Assembly (NCBI GenBank): GCA_910583985.1
Contig: CAJTYA010000001.1
Location: 62,001 to 126,000 of the forward strand
Direction: 5' to 3'
DNA length: 64,000 bases
From: an uncultured Alistipes sp.
GTDB lineage: Bacteria > Bacteroidota > Bacteroidia > Bacteroidales > Rikenellaceae
Each line of letters opens with the position of its first letter. Position 1 is the stretch's first letter. The notes below the pieces were generated by a model. That model saw only the letters and a program-made list of their open reading frames with translations. It was not told the DNA's origin and did no database searches. Below are positions 56,275 to 64,000 of this stretch, one piece after another. The translations under genes were made by a program, and so were the position numbers.

Positions 56275-57554
56275 CGGTCGGCCTCCTCCGTTGCGGGTTC
56301 TTGTTTCGAGGGCTCTACGAGCTGCGGCTCGACCTTCATGCCGTGCGAGAGTTTATGGTATCCCTCCACGACGATCCGTTCGCCGGCGACGAGTCCGCGT
56401 TCGATAATGGTGTTGTTGGCTATTTCGGGGCCGGTCTCGACGAAGCGTTTCTCGACTACGTCATCCGCCCGCACGACATAGATGTAGGCTCCGCCGTTCT
56501 CGATGACCAGCGCCTTGGTCGGAACGACGACGGCATTTTCGCGCACGTCCATCAGCAGTTTGACGCGTGTGAACTGACCGGGCAGCAGGATGTGGTCGGG
56601 ATTGGGCATTTCGGCACGCACGGAGAACGTGCCCGTCTGGGGATCGATCTGCGGATCGGCGAAATCCACCAGCCCTTGCAACGGATAGATCGAGCCGTCG
56701 GCCAGCGTGACGGTGATGTAGGGGTCCCACGTGCGAGAGGTGTCGCGGTGTCCGAGGTTGACGTTGCGGGCTTTCGACCGCAGGTATTCGAGCGAAGTCA
56801 TGCTGAAGTCGATACGCACCGTGTCGCTCTTTACGACGGTCGCCAGCAACGACTGGCCTCCCGGTCCGACCAGGGCGCCTATGTCGGCATTGCGCTCGGA
56901 GATGTAGCCCGAAACCGGCGACCGTACGGTGGTGTAGCCCAATGTCAGTTCCGCCTGCGTCAGGTCGGCCTCGCAGACGACGACATCGGCCGCAGCGCTT
57001 TCGTAGGCCGCCACGGCATTGTCCAGATCGAGCTGGCTGGCGGCGTTCTGTTCGTAGAGCGGACGGATGCGGTTCAGGTCGCGTTCGGCTTTGAGCGCTT
57101 GCGCACGGGCCTTGTTCAACTGCGCTTTGGCCCGGTTCGCCTTGGCCCGGTAGAGTTGCGGATCGATCACGAAGAGCGTTTGCCCTTTCTCGATATAGGT
57201 CCCTTCGGCGAAAAGCATCCGTTCGAGATAGCCCTCCACGCGGGCACGGATTTCGACGAACTGCTGCGCGCGGATGCGGCCCACGTATTCTCCGTAAATA
57301 TTGACGTTTTCCGTTCTTACGAATTCGACGGCCACCACCGGCAACGTTTCGGGTGCGGGTTTCGACCGCAGGAGGAATGCGAGGGCGACGGCGATGAGCG
57401 CCGCTGCGCAAAGCGTCCACGCCACCCAGCGCCGGGTGCGGTGCGATACTTTCCGGAACCGTGCGGCGCATCCGCTGCCGAACCGCCGCGCGTAGCCCGC
57501 ATAGGTTTGCAGCAGCAATTTTTCGGGCCGTATTTCTCTGTTTTGATTCGCCAT
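56271..57554 (-). CDS. RND efflux periplasmic adaptor (membrane fusion protein)
   Basis: A 427-residue adaptor that links the inner-membrane pump to the outer-membrane duct. One N-terminal helix (WVAWTLCAAALIAVALAFLL) anchors it. Then come the lipoyl half (VEIRARVEGYLERMLFAEGTYIEKGQTLFVIDP), an alpha-helical hairpin (about 140-205), the second lipoyl half (GYTTVRSPVSGYISERNADIGALV) and beta-barrel domains. The N-terminus is longer and more basic than in most adaptors (about 60 residues before the helix). It is the first gene of the operon; the start MANQNREIRPEKL follows a -7 box. Confidence 0.93.
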   Translation of the reverse strand: MANQNREIRPEKLLLQTYAGYARRFGSGCAARFRKVSHRTRRWVAWTLCAAALIAVALAFLLRSKPAPETLPVVAVEFVRTENVNIYGEYVGRIRAQQFVEIRARVEGYLERMLFAEGTYIEKGQTLFVIDPQLYRAKANRAKAQLNKARAQALKAERDLNRIRPLYEQNAASQLDLDNAVAAYESAAADVVVCEADLTQAELTLGYTTVRSPVSGYISERNADIGALVGPGGQSLLATVVKSDTVRIDFSMTSLEYLRSKARNVNLGHRDTSRTWDPYITVTLADGSIYPLQGLVDFADPQIDPQTGTFSVRAEMPNPDHILLPGQFTRVKLLMDVRENAVVVPTKALVIENGGAYIYVVRADDVVEKRFVETGPEIANNTIIERGLVAGERIVVEGYHKLSHGMKVEPQLVEPSKQEPATEEADR

Positions 57555-57632
57555 AAGCTCGTTTGTTTTTAAAAAAGTCGTTTTCTCTCTGCCGTGAATG
57601 CGAAGGATAGGAAAAGACGCTTTTCGAAAAAG

Positions 57633-57640
57633 CAAAGATA
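57633..57640 (-). promoter_or_regulatory. -7 element (TATCTTTG) of the efflux operon
   Basis: It matches TAnnTTTG on the minus strand, about 80 bp before the adaptor start. A TTG lies only about 10 bp upstream, so the -33 part is unclear. Confidence 0.55.
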
Positions 57641-58561
57641 GAAAGTCAATCCCTTGATTCGATGCACGAAACGGTCGATTCTATACGACTTTTCAATATA
57701 AAAACAAACATGAGGCCGGCCACGTCATTCCGCAGACCGGATCGCGATAAGGCGGAACCCGACGCCTGCGGTCTTCTCGCTCTGTCGAAACCCGATGTTC
57801 CGGGAGAAGAGCGATATGCGGCCGGTGCGGAACAGACGGAGGGCGTAAACGCTGCTCGGTTCGGATCGCCGCTGCTGTATGGATGGCCGCCGATGGTGTC
57901 GTCCTCTTCGGGAAGGCAACCGGATCGGGGGCACAATGACGGAGTACGCTGAATGCGTCGCCCCGTTCGATGGTACGGTTCTCCGGCCGCGTCTTGAATT
58001 TTTCGATAAACTACCGTTCGGAACTTCTCGACTGGAATGTCCGGGGGACCGATCCCGCGGCGGGGAAAAGAGAAGTTCCCGTCACATGGCGGGAAAAGCG
58101 AAGCCTCTCATCGTCCGGACCGTCCATGCACGTTTCGCATGGGAGGAATAAGGCGGATTTTCAAGGATGAATTTTGCCCCTTCGAGATTTTTCCGGCAGT
58201 ACGGTGTCGTTTCGATCTCCCGATTCGATCGAAGGTATGTGTGTTTTGGGTTCCTATGGCCGAATGGGAACATTTGTCCGGATGTCGGGTATGGCGCTTG
58301 TCGAATACGGAGTTGCCGGGTTTCTGGCAGGAAGAGTCGGTAATGCGGTCGTTCGTATATGGGCTGTGTCTGTTTGAGGGCAGCCCTTCCCGGTCGGTTT
58401 TTTTAAGATACCATGCGCGTGCGAGTCCGGATTTTTATCCGGTTCGGCTTGGGTTTCAAACGGTATGTTTCGATCGGGGAGCCGGAGGAAGCGTGCGGGC
58501 TTGTATTTTAAAAAGAGGCCGTATTGCTGTTCGTCGTTCCGGTATCTTTCGCACAAAAAGC

Positions 58562-58590
58562 AAAAAAGGCGTACAGATGTACGCCTTTTT
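58562..58590 (-). terminator. Terminator after tRNA-Lys
   Basis: AAAAAGGCGTACA pairs with TGTACGCCTTTTT around two bases; on the minus strand it ends in a run of T, three bases after the tRNA. Confidence 0.88.
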
Positions 58591-58592
58591 CG

Positions 58593-58697
58593 TGGTCCCC
58601 GTGGGGCTCGAACCCACGACCCCAACATTAAGAGTGTCGTGCTCCCAAAGCCTCAAAAGGCTTCGCCTTTCGACGCAACCAACTGAGCTAGAGAACC
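58593..58697 (-). tRNA. tRNA-Lys (anticodon CTT) with a 32-base insertion in the D-loop
   Basis: The 105-base gene folds as a normal tRNA-Lys except in the D-arm. Acceptor GGTTCTC pairs with GGGGACC, the anticodon loop CTCTTAA (CTT) is closed by CGACA/TGTTG, and the T-arm GTGGG/CCCAC with loop TTCGAGC is perfect. D-stem GCTC/GAGC is intact, but after AGTTGGTT the loop carries 32 extra bases (58645-58676 on the plus strand) where a single A is usual. The insert can form AAAGGC/GCCTTT. No strong promoter was seen; a good terminator follows. Confidence 0.82.
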
Positions 58698-58844
58698 GTT
58701 GCGGTGAAGATTATTCAAGCTATTTAGCCGCCTTTCCCCGTTATGTAACACACTATGTACAACACGTATCACATTAAAACTATCTGCTGATTAGACAATT
58801 AAGTTATTTTGGCTATTTTTTACTTGTCTTAGGAAAAAGCGCCT

Positions 58845-58881
58845 CAAAAAAGAAAGCCCCGACCTGTTACCAAGTCGAGGC
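58845..58881 (-). terminator. Terminator of the TGA-interrupted gene
   Basis: On the minus strand GCCTCGAC (58881-58874) pairs with GTCGGGGC (58863-58856), with one G-T pair, followed by TTTCTTTTTT. It starts six bases after the TAG that ends the frame. Confidence 0.8.
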
Positions 58882-58886
58882 AAATC

Positions 58887-59339
58887 CTATTCTAACAATC
58901 TCAAATACGTCTCCTTAAAATCTCCCAACGGCAATCTCCGAATATAGTAACTTCCGTCCTTGACTCAGAAATTCAGTAGTATCTGGTCGTGACTCAAAAA
59001 GCAGTAGAACAGATCGACCGATAAACCGTCCTTAGAGTCGAGTCGTGAATCCATACTGAATCCGACCGAATTGTCTATCTTATCCAACGATCATTCGATT
59101 CGGATTCGGGGATCGGTCTTTCCCTTGTTCGCAAATCCGATCCGTATATCCTTACTCGCATCAGCAAAATCGGGTAGCATAAACATGAATGAAATCGGCT
59201 TCTCCCTGCTGTCGGGTTTTACCATATAGACCTCATACCGTTCTTTGTCCGAATAATGGATTTTCGTTCTCATCAATTTAAACCCCTCGCACGTTCCGAT
59301 CTGTCAACGGACGGGGGATGTTCTCTTTTTCTCTTTCAT
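58887..59339 (-). pseudogene. 151-codon frame interrupted by three in-frame TGA codons only
   Basis: Reading from ATG at 59339, one frame runs MKEKKRTSPVR, TGA, then a segment with MRTKIHYSDKERYEVYMVKP and PISFMFMLPDFADASKDIRI. After PRIRIE comes a second TGA, then SLDKIDNSVGFSMDSRLDSK and DLFYCFLSHDQILLNF. After a third TGA it runs VKDGSYYIRRLPLGDFKETY and ends at TAG (58889-58887). There is no frameshift, and no TGG codon occurs in the frame. Promoter and terminator are both in place. It may be a gene killed by point mutations, or one whose TGA codons are read through. The family is not known to me. Confidence 0.65.
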
Positions 59340-59379
59340 TTTATACAAAATTTAGTCGGTCAATTACTTGTTATCACCA

Positions 59380-59410
59380 TAAAGATAATAAAATCAAGCG
59401 ATTAAATCAA
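59380..59410 (-). promoter_or_regulatory. Promoter of the TGA-interrupted gene
   Basis: On the minus strand TTG (59410-59408) is 20 bp from TATCTTTA (59387-59380), one base from consensus, 40 bp before the ATG. Confidence 0.65.
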
Positions 59411-59500
59411 ATGAACTCCGATAAATTCGGAGTGACGGATTTTCGGGAGAAGTAGTTTTACAGGCTGTACAATAGTGTCGCCGAGTTATCGGAATACAAA

Positions 59501-59553
59501 GGACAAACTTGTGCTGGGGGTCTAAACAGATACCCCCTTGCACAAGTCTGTCC
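59501..59553. repeat. Inverted-repeat element A behind the 719-residue gene
   Basis: A 53-bp imperfect palindrome whose outer arms are GGACAAACTTGT and ACAAGTCTGTCC, with an inner GGGGG/CCCCC stem. It begins 16 bp after a stop codon. The arms, including one A-C mismatch, are shared with element B. Confidence 0.7.
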
Positions 59554-59568
59554 ACAATACCATAGCCT

Positions 59569-61728
59569 TTACTTTGTTTGATAATCTTTCCAATTGTCGC
59601 ATTGAGTTTTTATCAATTCTGCTGTTTTCGTTTCAGGATAATCCATAATGACTTTTTTGTTATTACCCAAAAGCCAGTAACTATATGCAGCACTCTCTTT
59701 ATCTGTAAACATGCTTAACGCTTTTTGGACAAGCGCCTTACTTTTCCTGTTTGCACGAGACCACAGACTGCTTTGCTTCCAATCTTTTTCCCAAGAATCA
59801 CCTTGATAATACTGTGTCAATGCCCAACATTTATCTATCGAGTTTCCGATACCCGTAGCATATCGAATCATCATTTGTGCCTTGCGGTTAGGATCGGATG
59901 TTCGACGCACGGCCTGTTCTAATGAAAGCATTTCCCGTGCGAAATTATATTTATAATCGGAATTATCGTAAATCGGCGACGAAGCGTCGAACGGGTCTCG
60001 CCACATGCATTTGTCTTTATATGTATTGAGTGTGTATTGATAAGAAGATGACACCAGCTCGAAATATTTAACAGCTTCTTCGTATCGCATTTCGCGTAAA
60101 CACTGTGTGCCGATTATATCACCAAGATAATCCATACCGATATATCCCCGTTCATTGAGAAAGCGATCAAATGCCGAACGAGGATGTATGACACATTCCC
60201 TATAAGCAATGACCTGATCGAGACCGATCGTATCGAGTAAATGGAAATAGGCATTGCAATAGTCGTAGTGATTCCACTCGGTACTTGCTCTATATTCTGT
60301 CATTGTCCTGCTTTCATGTTTATTTATTAAGTTTAGCAATCTGTTATCAGCCATATTTGCTAATTGAATCGCCCGTATATTATTTCCATGCTCCATATAC
60401 CGAGGCACAAGTACTGAAAAGACAATTTTGCGCAGCATGTCGTTCCAATAATAATAACTTATATTCGAGCACATTAGATGTAGACCTTCATTGGCTGTCA
60501 ATCTTTCAATTCGGTCATTAATATCATGTTTTATCTTATTGTCAAGCCATTGCAACTGCCCAAACAGCTTTTGTTCATAAACCGAGTTATATCGCAATAA
60601 TTTTGCATCGAGATAAATACGCAAAATTTGAATGGATTCTGAAATAAAACGGGAGCCATGCGCCGCCTCCGCCTGCTTCAAAATGTCTGATGCTTCTTGG
60701 GTGTTACCATTCAATTCTGCAATATAGGCCGCCGTATAATACCACATGGCTCGATCTGTTTCTTTTTTGCCAGCCTGCAACGCAAATTCATAAAGACGGG
60801 AACATTGGCTTTGAATCTGAAGTGTATATTCATCTTGCTGGGGATTTTCTGCGAGTTTTTCTGCCTTACAAATAAGGCGTTGAATGATTGAAGCTATGGC
60901 GGATGAATTCGGACAATATGTATATATCAACTCTATTTGTTCTATTTCATAAAGATGCTGCCCCTGTTCGTTCATACAATAAAGCAAGGAATGCACATCT
61001 CCGCACTTAGCATAAATCTGCATGGCCTGCTCGACTGATCCAGTACGGCAATAGGCTCCAGCGATGTATGGTTGTATCATCTCTTTTATCAGACCGTCTG
61101 GAATAGCTTCATGATTGTCATTCCAAAAATTAATGCACCTTTCGTATAGAGATGAGGCAAATAAAGCCCGAATAGCTTGTAACGCGTAGCGGTCTTTCAA
61201 CATCGTTCCTTTATAGGCCATTGCCTGACGTGCAATATCCCTTAGAGTCGTATTCACGCCGTCGTCTTCGACAGGGTAATACCACGGGGAATTTTGTTCC
61301 CAACGTATTTTTTCGCATAATTTAGCCAGTACCAGAAACTCCGCAATCTCCTTGCATTCGTATTGTATCAAATAGTTCACAAATTGATTTCCTACCCTTG
61401 GGTTTGTATGCGGGGACTCGATAAGACGAGATACGTTCAGAATCGTTTCGTATGAATACTTATAAACCACCTGATAGATATCTTCCAATGGGATAACTTC
61501 CGAAGTGATTTTCTGCCACAATTCACAATTGCGAATCGCTTCGCTTTTCTCTTTACGTCGGTCGAACATATCATAGTTGAATAATTCGCTGTCGTCATAA
61601 ACACGAAACGCATAGTAATGTTTAGGGGTATAAGACGGCCACAGCCCACAAGCGCGTATTTCATTGATCGGCCACACCATGCCGATCACAACGAGATTAA
61701 TAATGATCGTAAATATTTTTGATTTCAT
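59569..61728 (-). CDS. Large exported helical-repeat protein of unknown function
   Basis: A 719-residue protein that opens with a hydrophobic signal (MKSKIFTIIINLVVIGMVW) and then the motif ACGLWPSYTPKHYYAFRVYDD. Most of the body is alpha-helical, with TPR- or SEL1-like repeats (SVEQAMQIYAKCGDVHSLLYCM, RAMWYYTAAYIAELNGNTQEA, YEEAVKYFELVSSSYQYTLN), Trp- and Tyr-rich near the C-terminus. I know no named family. It overlaps the lipoprotein gene upstream by 32 bp, so the two are made together, probably as partners in the periplasm or at the outer membrane. The codon and base content is far more AT-rich than the chromosome before 58 kb. Confidence 0.7.
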   Translation of the reverse strand: MKSKIFTIIINLVVIGMVWPINEIRACGLWPSYTPKHYYAFRVYDDSELFNYDMFDRRKEKSEAIRNCELWQKITSEVIPLEDIYQVVYKYSYETILNVSRLIESPHTNPRVGNQFVNYLIQYECKEIAEFLVLAKLCEKIRWEQNSPWYYPVEDDGVNTTLRDIARQAMAYKGTMLKDRYALQAIRALFASSLYERCINFWNDNHEAIPDGLIKEMIQPYIAGAYCRTGSVEQAMQIYAKCGDVHSLLYCMNEQGQHLYEIEQIELIYTYCPNSSAIASIIQRLICKAEKLAENPQQDEYTLQIQSQCSRLYEFALQAGKKETDRAMWYYTAAYIAELNGNTQEASDILKQAEAAHGSRFISESIQILRIYLDAKLLRYNSVYEQKLFGQLQWLDNKIKHDINDRIERLTANEGLHLMCSNISYYYWNDMLRKIVFSVLVPRYMEHGNNIRAIQLANMADNRLLNLINKHESRTMTEYRASTEWNHYDYCNAYFHLLDTIGLDQVIAYRECVIHPRSAFDRFLNERGYIGMDYLGDIIGTQCLREMRYEEAVKYFELVSSSYQYTLNTYKDKCMWRDPFDASSPIYDNSDYKYNFAREMLSLEQAVRRTSDPNRKAQMMIRYATGIGNSIDKCWALTQYYQGDSWEKDWKQSSLWSRANRKSKALVQKALSMFTDKESAAYSYWLLGNNKKVIMDYPETKTAELIKTQCDNWKDYQTK

Positions 61729-62773
61729 TGTAAGTATATTGTGAAAGGTTAGCGGAGTCCAAATGATAAAGAATAACGGAATACCCTTGTAATTTACTTT
61801 CGACTCGTTTTTTTACTTTAAGTACTTCTTCGTAATCGGAATTCTCCAAGCGGATAATATCTCCCGTATTAAGCGCATGTGATTCCAAGTAATGATTTTT
61901 GATAACTTTATACATGTTTTTACTTTGCCACTGATAAAATTCCTCATCGGAAAAATTCGTATTATGAAGTATGGCTCTGAATTTTCCATCGGAAAACCAT
62001 ACGCCCCATGCAAACGTCGGATATGCGTAGTCCAGCGGGATACCATACGTTATTGTTTTTTTGAGATACGACTCTACATTTCGGCTATCCAAAATAGAAT
62101 TCACCGTTTCGGTATTTTTCAGACCTCCCGTATTATAAAGCATCAGTACGCCTCTATCGACAGGAGGATAAAGGGTCTCGTTCAGTTGATGCAATCGAAC
62201 AGTGACACTCAATGCAATACCTTGTTTATGTAGTGAATCTCTGGCGGCCTGACACAGCTTGAAATAACTTTCTCGTGTCGTTCCTGTCCAATCGCAATCA
62301 AGTTGAATTTCGTACACGTTTCGTATTTTATGGCGTTTTGTCATCGCTAAAACACGGGTGACAATTTTATCGGCATACTCTGCTTCTTGTCCTTTCATAT
62401 CACGCATGGCATCGAGCGTAATGTATACGACAGGAATGGTTTCCATATCTTCAGACGGAATCTGGCTAAAAACAGTAGTCGCAATCGGAATCGGTGCAAG
62501 TTGTTCTTCTAACCAATGGTTATCCAATGCCACATCGAAAAAACGTAAATAGAGTCGTTTAATATCGTGTTCTCGGATAAATGCCCATTCCGATTCCGTC
62601 GGATTGAATGTTGTCTTCCAGTGATAAATGGAGTTGGCTTCACAACGAGATGTGATTGTCTTTATTGCGACGGAATCCGCCGAATCTATTGCAACGACAA
62701 CCTGCACAGCGGCTTGTCGTCTGCCGCAACCGAATAATATCAATGCGGTCAATAAGTATATCAATTTTTTCAT
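61697..62773 (-). CDS. Lipoprotein with a TIM-barrel-like domain resembling DUF3142
   Basis: A 358-residue lipoprotein (signal MKKLIYLLTALILFGC, cysteine 16). The body looks like a TIM-barrel: RLYLRFFDVAL, IPVVYITLDAM, VYEIQLDCDWTGTTRESYF (the DxD block resembles that of GH18-like and DUF3142 proteins), GIALSVTVRLHQLNE, GVLMLYNTGGL and IPLDYAYPTFAWGVWF. It may act on or bind a glycan, but the catalytic residues are not proven. The stop lies inside the next gene (32-bp overlap). The start MKKLIYLL is chosen over one five codons upstream. Confidence 0.68.
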   Translation of the reverse strand: MKKLIYLLTALILFGCGRRQAAVQVVVAIDSADSVAIKTITSRCEANSIYHWKTTFNPTESEWAFIREHDIKRLYLRFFDVALDNHWLEEQLAPIPIATTVFSQIPSEDMETIPVVYITLDAMRDMKGQEAEYADKIVTRVLAMTKRHKIRNVYEIQLDCDWTGTTRESYFKLCQAARDSLHKQGIALSVTVRLHQLNETLYPPVDRGVLMLYNTGGLKNTETVNSILDSRNVESYLKKTITYGIPLDYAYPTFAWGVWFSDGKFRAILHNTNFSDEEFYQWQSKNMYKVIKNHYLESHALNTGDIIRLENSDYEEVLKVKKRVESKLQGYSVILYHLDSANLSQYTYNEIKNIYDHY

Positions 62774-62810
62774 CTGATAATATTGCATATTCCGTCTAAT
62801 ATCGTTTTTA

Positions 62811-62862
62811 GGACAAACTTGTTCAAAGGGGCTTTCCCTGATCTCCTTTGAAAAGTCTGTCC
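62811..62862. repeat. Inverted-repeat element B behind the macro-like gene
   Basis: A 52-bp imperfect palindrome with the same outer arms as element A (GGACAAACTTGT, then AAGTCTGTCC) but a different inner stem (TTCAAAGG/CCTTTGAA). It begins 10 bp after the stop of the gene at 62873. Confidence 0.7.
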
Positions 62863-62872
62863 ACCGCTCTGA

Positions 62873-63256
62873 TTATTCTCTCAATACTTCCCAGAATCTT
62901 TGGGGCAGATAAATATTCTCCACCTCTTTCGCTTGCTCGAACAGCGGCGCAATCTCACCGACCGTAAACCCTGCTATCCCGCAACCGATCTCGGTAACAA
63001 GGAAAGTCTTAGACGGATGCTGTTCGGCAAATTCGATAAACTCGTCCACATAGGGTTTGATCGTTTCTACTCCTCCCTGCATAGTCGGGATGGCATAGCT
63101 CTGTCCCTGCAATCCTACGCCTTGACCCCAGATTGCCCCGAATCTTTTATAGGCTAAATAGGCAGCGCCTCCTGCGTGTTGGCCTTCCAAATTACTCCCG
63201 AATACGAATATCTCATTCGGTTGGAGCGTAACGATACGATTAGATGCTATTCTCAT
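62873..63256 (-). CDS. Macro-domain-like small protein (A1S_2505 phage-related type)
   Basis: A 127-residue cytosolic protein with the pattern NEIFVFGSNLEGQHAGGAAYLA, then GQGVGLQGQSYAIPTM, FLVTEIGCGIAGF and IAPLF. These glycine-rich loops resemble ADP-ribose-binding macro-type folds found in phages and islands. The activity is unknown; ADP-ribose binding or processing is an inference. It has no partner toxin nearby that I can recognise. Element B follows immediately. Confidence 0.65.
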   Translation of the reverse strand: MRIASNRIVTLQPNEIFVFGSNLEGQHAGGAAYLAYKRFGAIWGQGVGLQGQSYAIPTMQGGVETIKPYVDEFIEFAEQHPSKTFLVTEIGCGIAGFTVGEIAPLFEQAKEVENIYLPQRFWEVLRE

Positions 63257-63353
63257 AATGGCTCTGTTTTCTCAAAAGTACCGAAAGGGACAAGCATTAC
63301 AAAAGGGTCTGAGATTAACCCATTTTCCGATGTAGCTCTTTTTGCGGTATCTT

Positions 63354-63914
63354 TTACCACAATTGGTGCTCTGGATGTTCCTTGATTATAGAGAGAATGT
63401 CGCTTTTCGTCAATCCTGATTCTTCGTCTTCTTTGGGTGCTATCCCTAGTACTTGATAATCAACAACGACCTCCGTATCTTCATCCACATTACTATATAT
63501 CACGACATCGAAAATTTTATTTGGAGCCTCTAAAAAGATAATCGAGACAAACATGCCTCCAGAAATACATGGCTCTGCATTGAATATTACAAATCGCCCT
63601 TTCAGTACAGATTTATATGGCTCCAAATTTTTATCAACAATTTTCCCTTGGCAACAGGCATCAAGGTATTTACGCAACGCACGAAAATAGTCATTGTCGC
63701 GCCAGTCTTCCTCCGTCCAGTCGCCAAAACGAATATCATTTAATGATTTACTGTTGTCCTTTACTTGCTCAACTGTCTCTATGGTATCGTTTGGATCAAG
63801 ATAGATATAATAAGCAGGGTGTCTATTTTCCCCTGCGCTCCACGCTGGCTTTACTGGTTTATTTCCACACCCGAATAGAGCCATGACAACAAATAAAGGC
63901 AATAAGTTTTTCAT
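63354..63914 (-). CDS. Lipoprotein of unknown function
   Basis: A 186-residue protein with a lipoprotein signal (MKNLLPLFVVMALFGC, cysteine 16). The mature part has no known motif. It contains YYIYLDPNDTIETVEQVKD, TEEDWRDNDYFRALRKYLDACC and beta-rich GRFVIFNAEPCISGGMFVSIIF. It could be an immunity- or inhibitor-like secreted partner, but nothing proves this. The start is the ATG before the signal; an in-frame ATG 21 codons upstream is less likely. The region is AT-rich. Confidence 0.7.
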   Translation of the reverse strand: MKNLLPLFVVMALFGCGNKPVKPAWSAGENRHPAYYIYLDPNDTIETVEQVKDNSKSLNDIRFGDWTEEDWRDNDYFRALRKYLDACCQGKIVDKNLEPYKSVLKGRFVIFNAEPCISGGMFVSIIFLEAPNKIFDVVIYSNVDEDTEVVVDYQVLGIAPKEDEESGLTKSDILSIIKEHPEHQLW

Positions 63915-64000
63915 TGCATTCAACAGATTAGCAATTAGTGATTTGTTTATATCAAAGATCACTATAAAAAATCGCACAACATCGGGATTTACCCTTTGCT

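Larger units (their letters stand above)
57555..58592. other. 1-kb intergenic region between the efflux operon and tRNA-Lys
   Basis: It contains the efflux promoter and the tRNA-Lys terminator. The remainder is open in several frames but has no recognised gene or RNA. No regulator gene for the pump is found here. Confidence 0.5.

Noticed and set aside
58887..59339. Selenocysteine at the in-frame TGA codons
   Set aside because: No SECIS-like hairpin follows the TGAs at the required distance, the contexts are not redox motifs, and three such sites in a small protein would be extraordinary.
59501..62862. Integron attC sites as an explanation of inverted repeats A and B
   Set aside because: The ends do not contain the GTTRRRY core or its partner, and no integron integrase is in the window; the repeats are reported without that label.

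Overview
The window looks like a chromosomal segment of a GC-rich member of the Bacteroidales, most like Alistipes/Rikenellaceae. The reasons are Bacteroidetes-type promoters (TTG, about 20 bp, TAnnTTTG) before many genes, lineage-typical proteins (HU/SPOR protein, DUF3467, DUF4838, EnvC-like protein beside YbeY), and a B12-dependent ribonucleotide reductase. The genus is an inference; no rRNA is present.

Layout. 0-3.8 kb: end of a GH3-family protein, a GT4 glycosyltransferase, a deoxynucleoside kinase and an rRNA m5C methyltransferase. 4.3-12.5 kb: tyrS-asnA, dnaX (with a poly-A slippery site), clpB, folB. 12.8-22.3 kb: a beta-propeller glycosidase, class II RNR, DUF3467, a polysaccharide deacetylase-ubiX-ruvB cluster, an internally deleted tex and a proline aminopeptidase. 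22.8-28.4 kb: GH36-like alpha-galactosidase, efp, a patatin/beta-barrel protein. 28.4-36.4 kb: pheS, TPR lipoprotein, EnvC-like protein, ybeY, mnmG, two parS-like palindromes, thiC. 37.9-48.8 kb: a beta-barrel protein, a pectate-lyase-fold lipoprotein, an acyltransferase, a DUF4838 lipoprotein, tsaE, HU/SPOR-lgt, ribE and an S24-like repressor. 49.0-51.2 kb: tRNA-Arg and tRNA-Leu followed by a small AT-rich island of accessory genes. 51.8-57.6 kb: a complete RND efflux operon. 58.6-64 kb: a tRNA-Lys with an enlarged D-loop, then a second AT-rich island with an ORF broken only by TGA codons, a secreted two-gene cassette bordered by related inverted repeats, a macro-like protein and a lipoprotein.

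Long GC-rich gaps (up to about 1.5 kb) separate many genes. They contain open frames in several phases, but I see no convincing gene in them. Housekeeping genes are mostly single or in two- to three-gene operons. Secreted carbohydrate-active enzymes are scattered singly, with no SusC/SusD pair.

The observations most worth following up are the tRNA-Lys D-loop insertion, the three-TGA reading frame, the paired parS-like sites, the dnaX A10 tract with an abutting shifted-frame stop, the Tex internal deletion and the paired inverted repeats around the secreted cassette.
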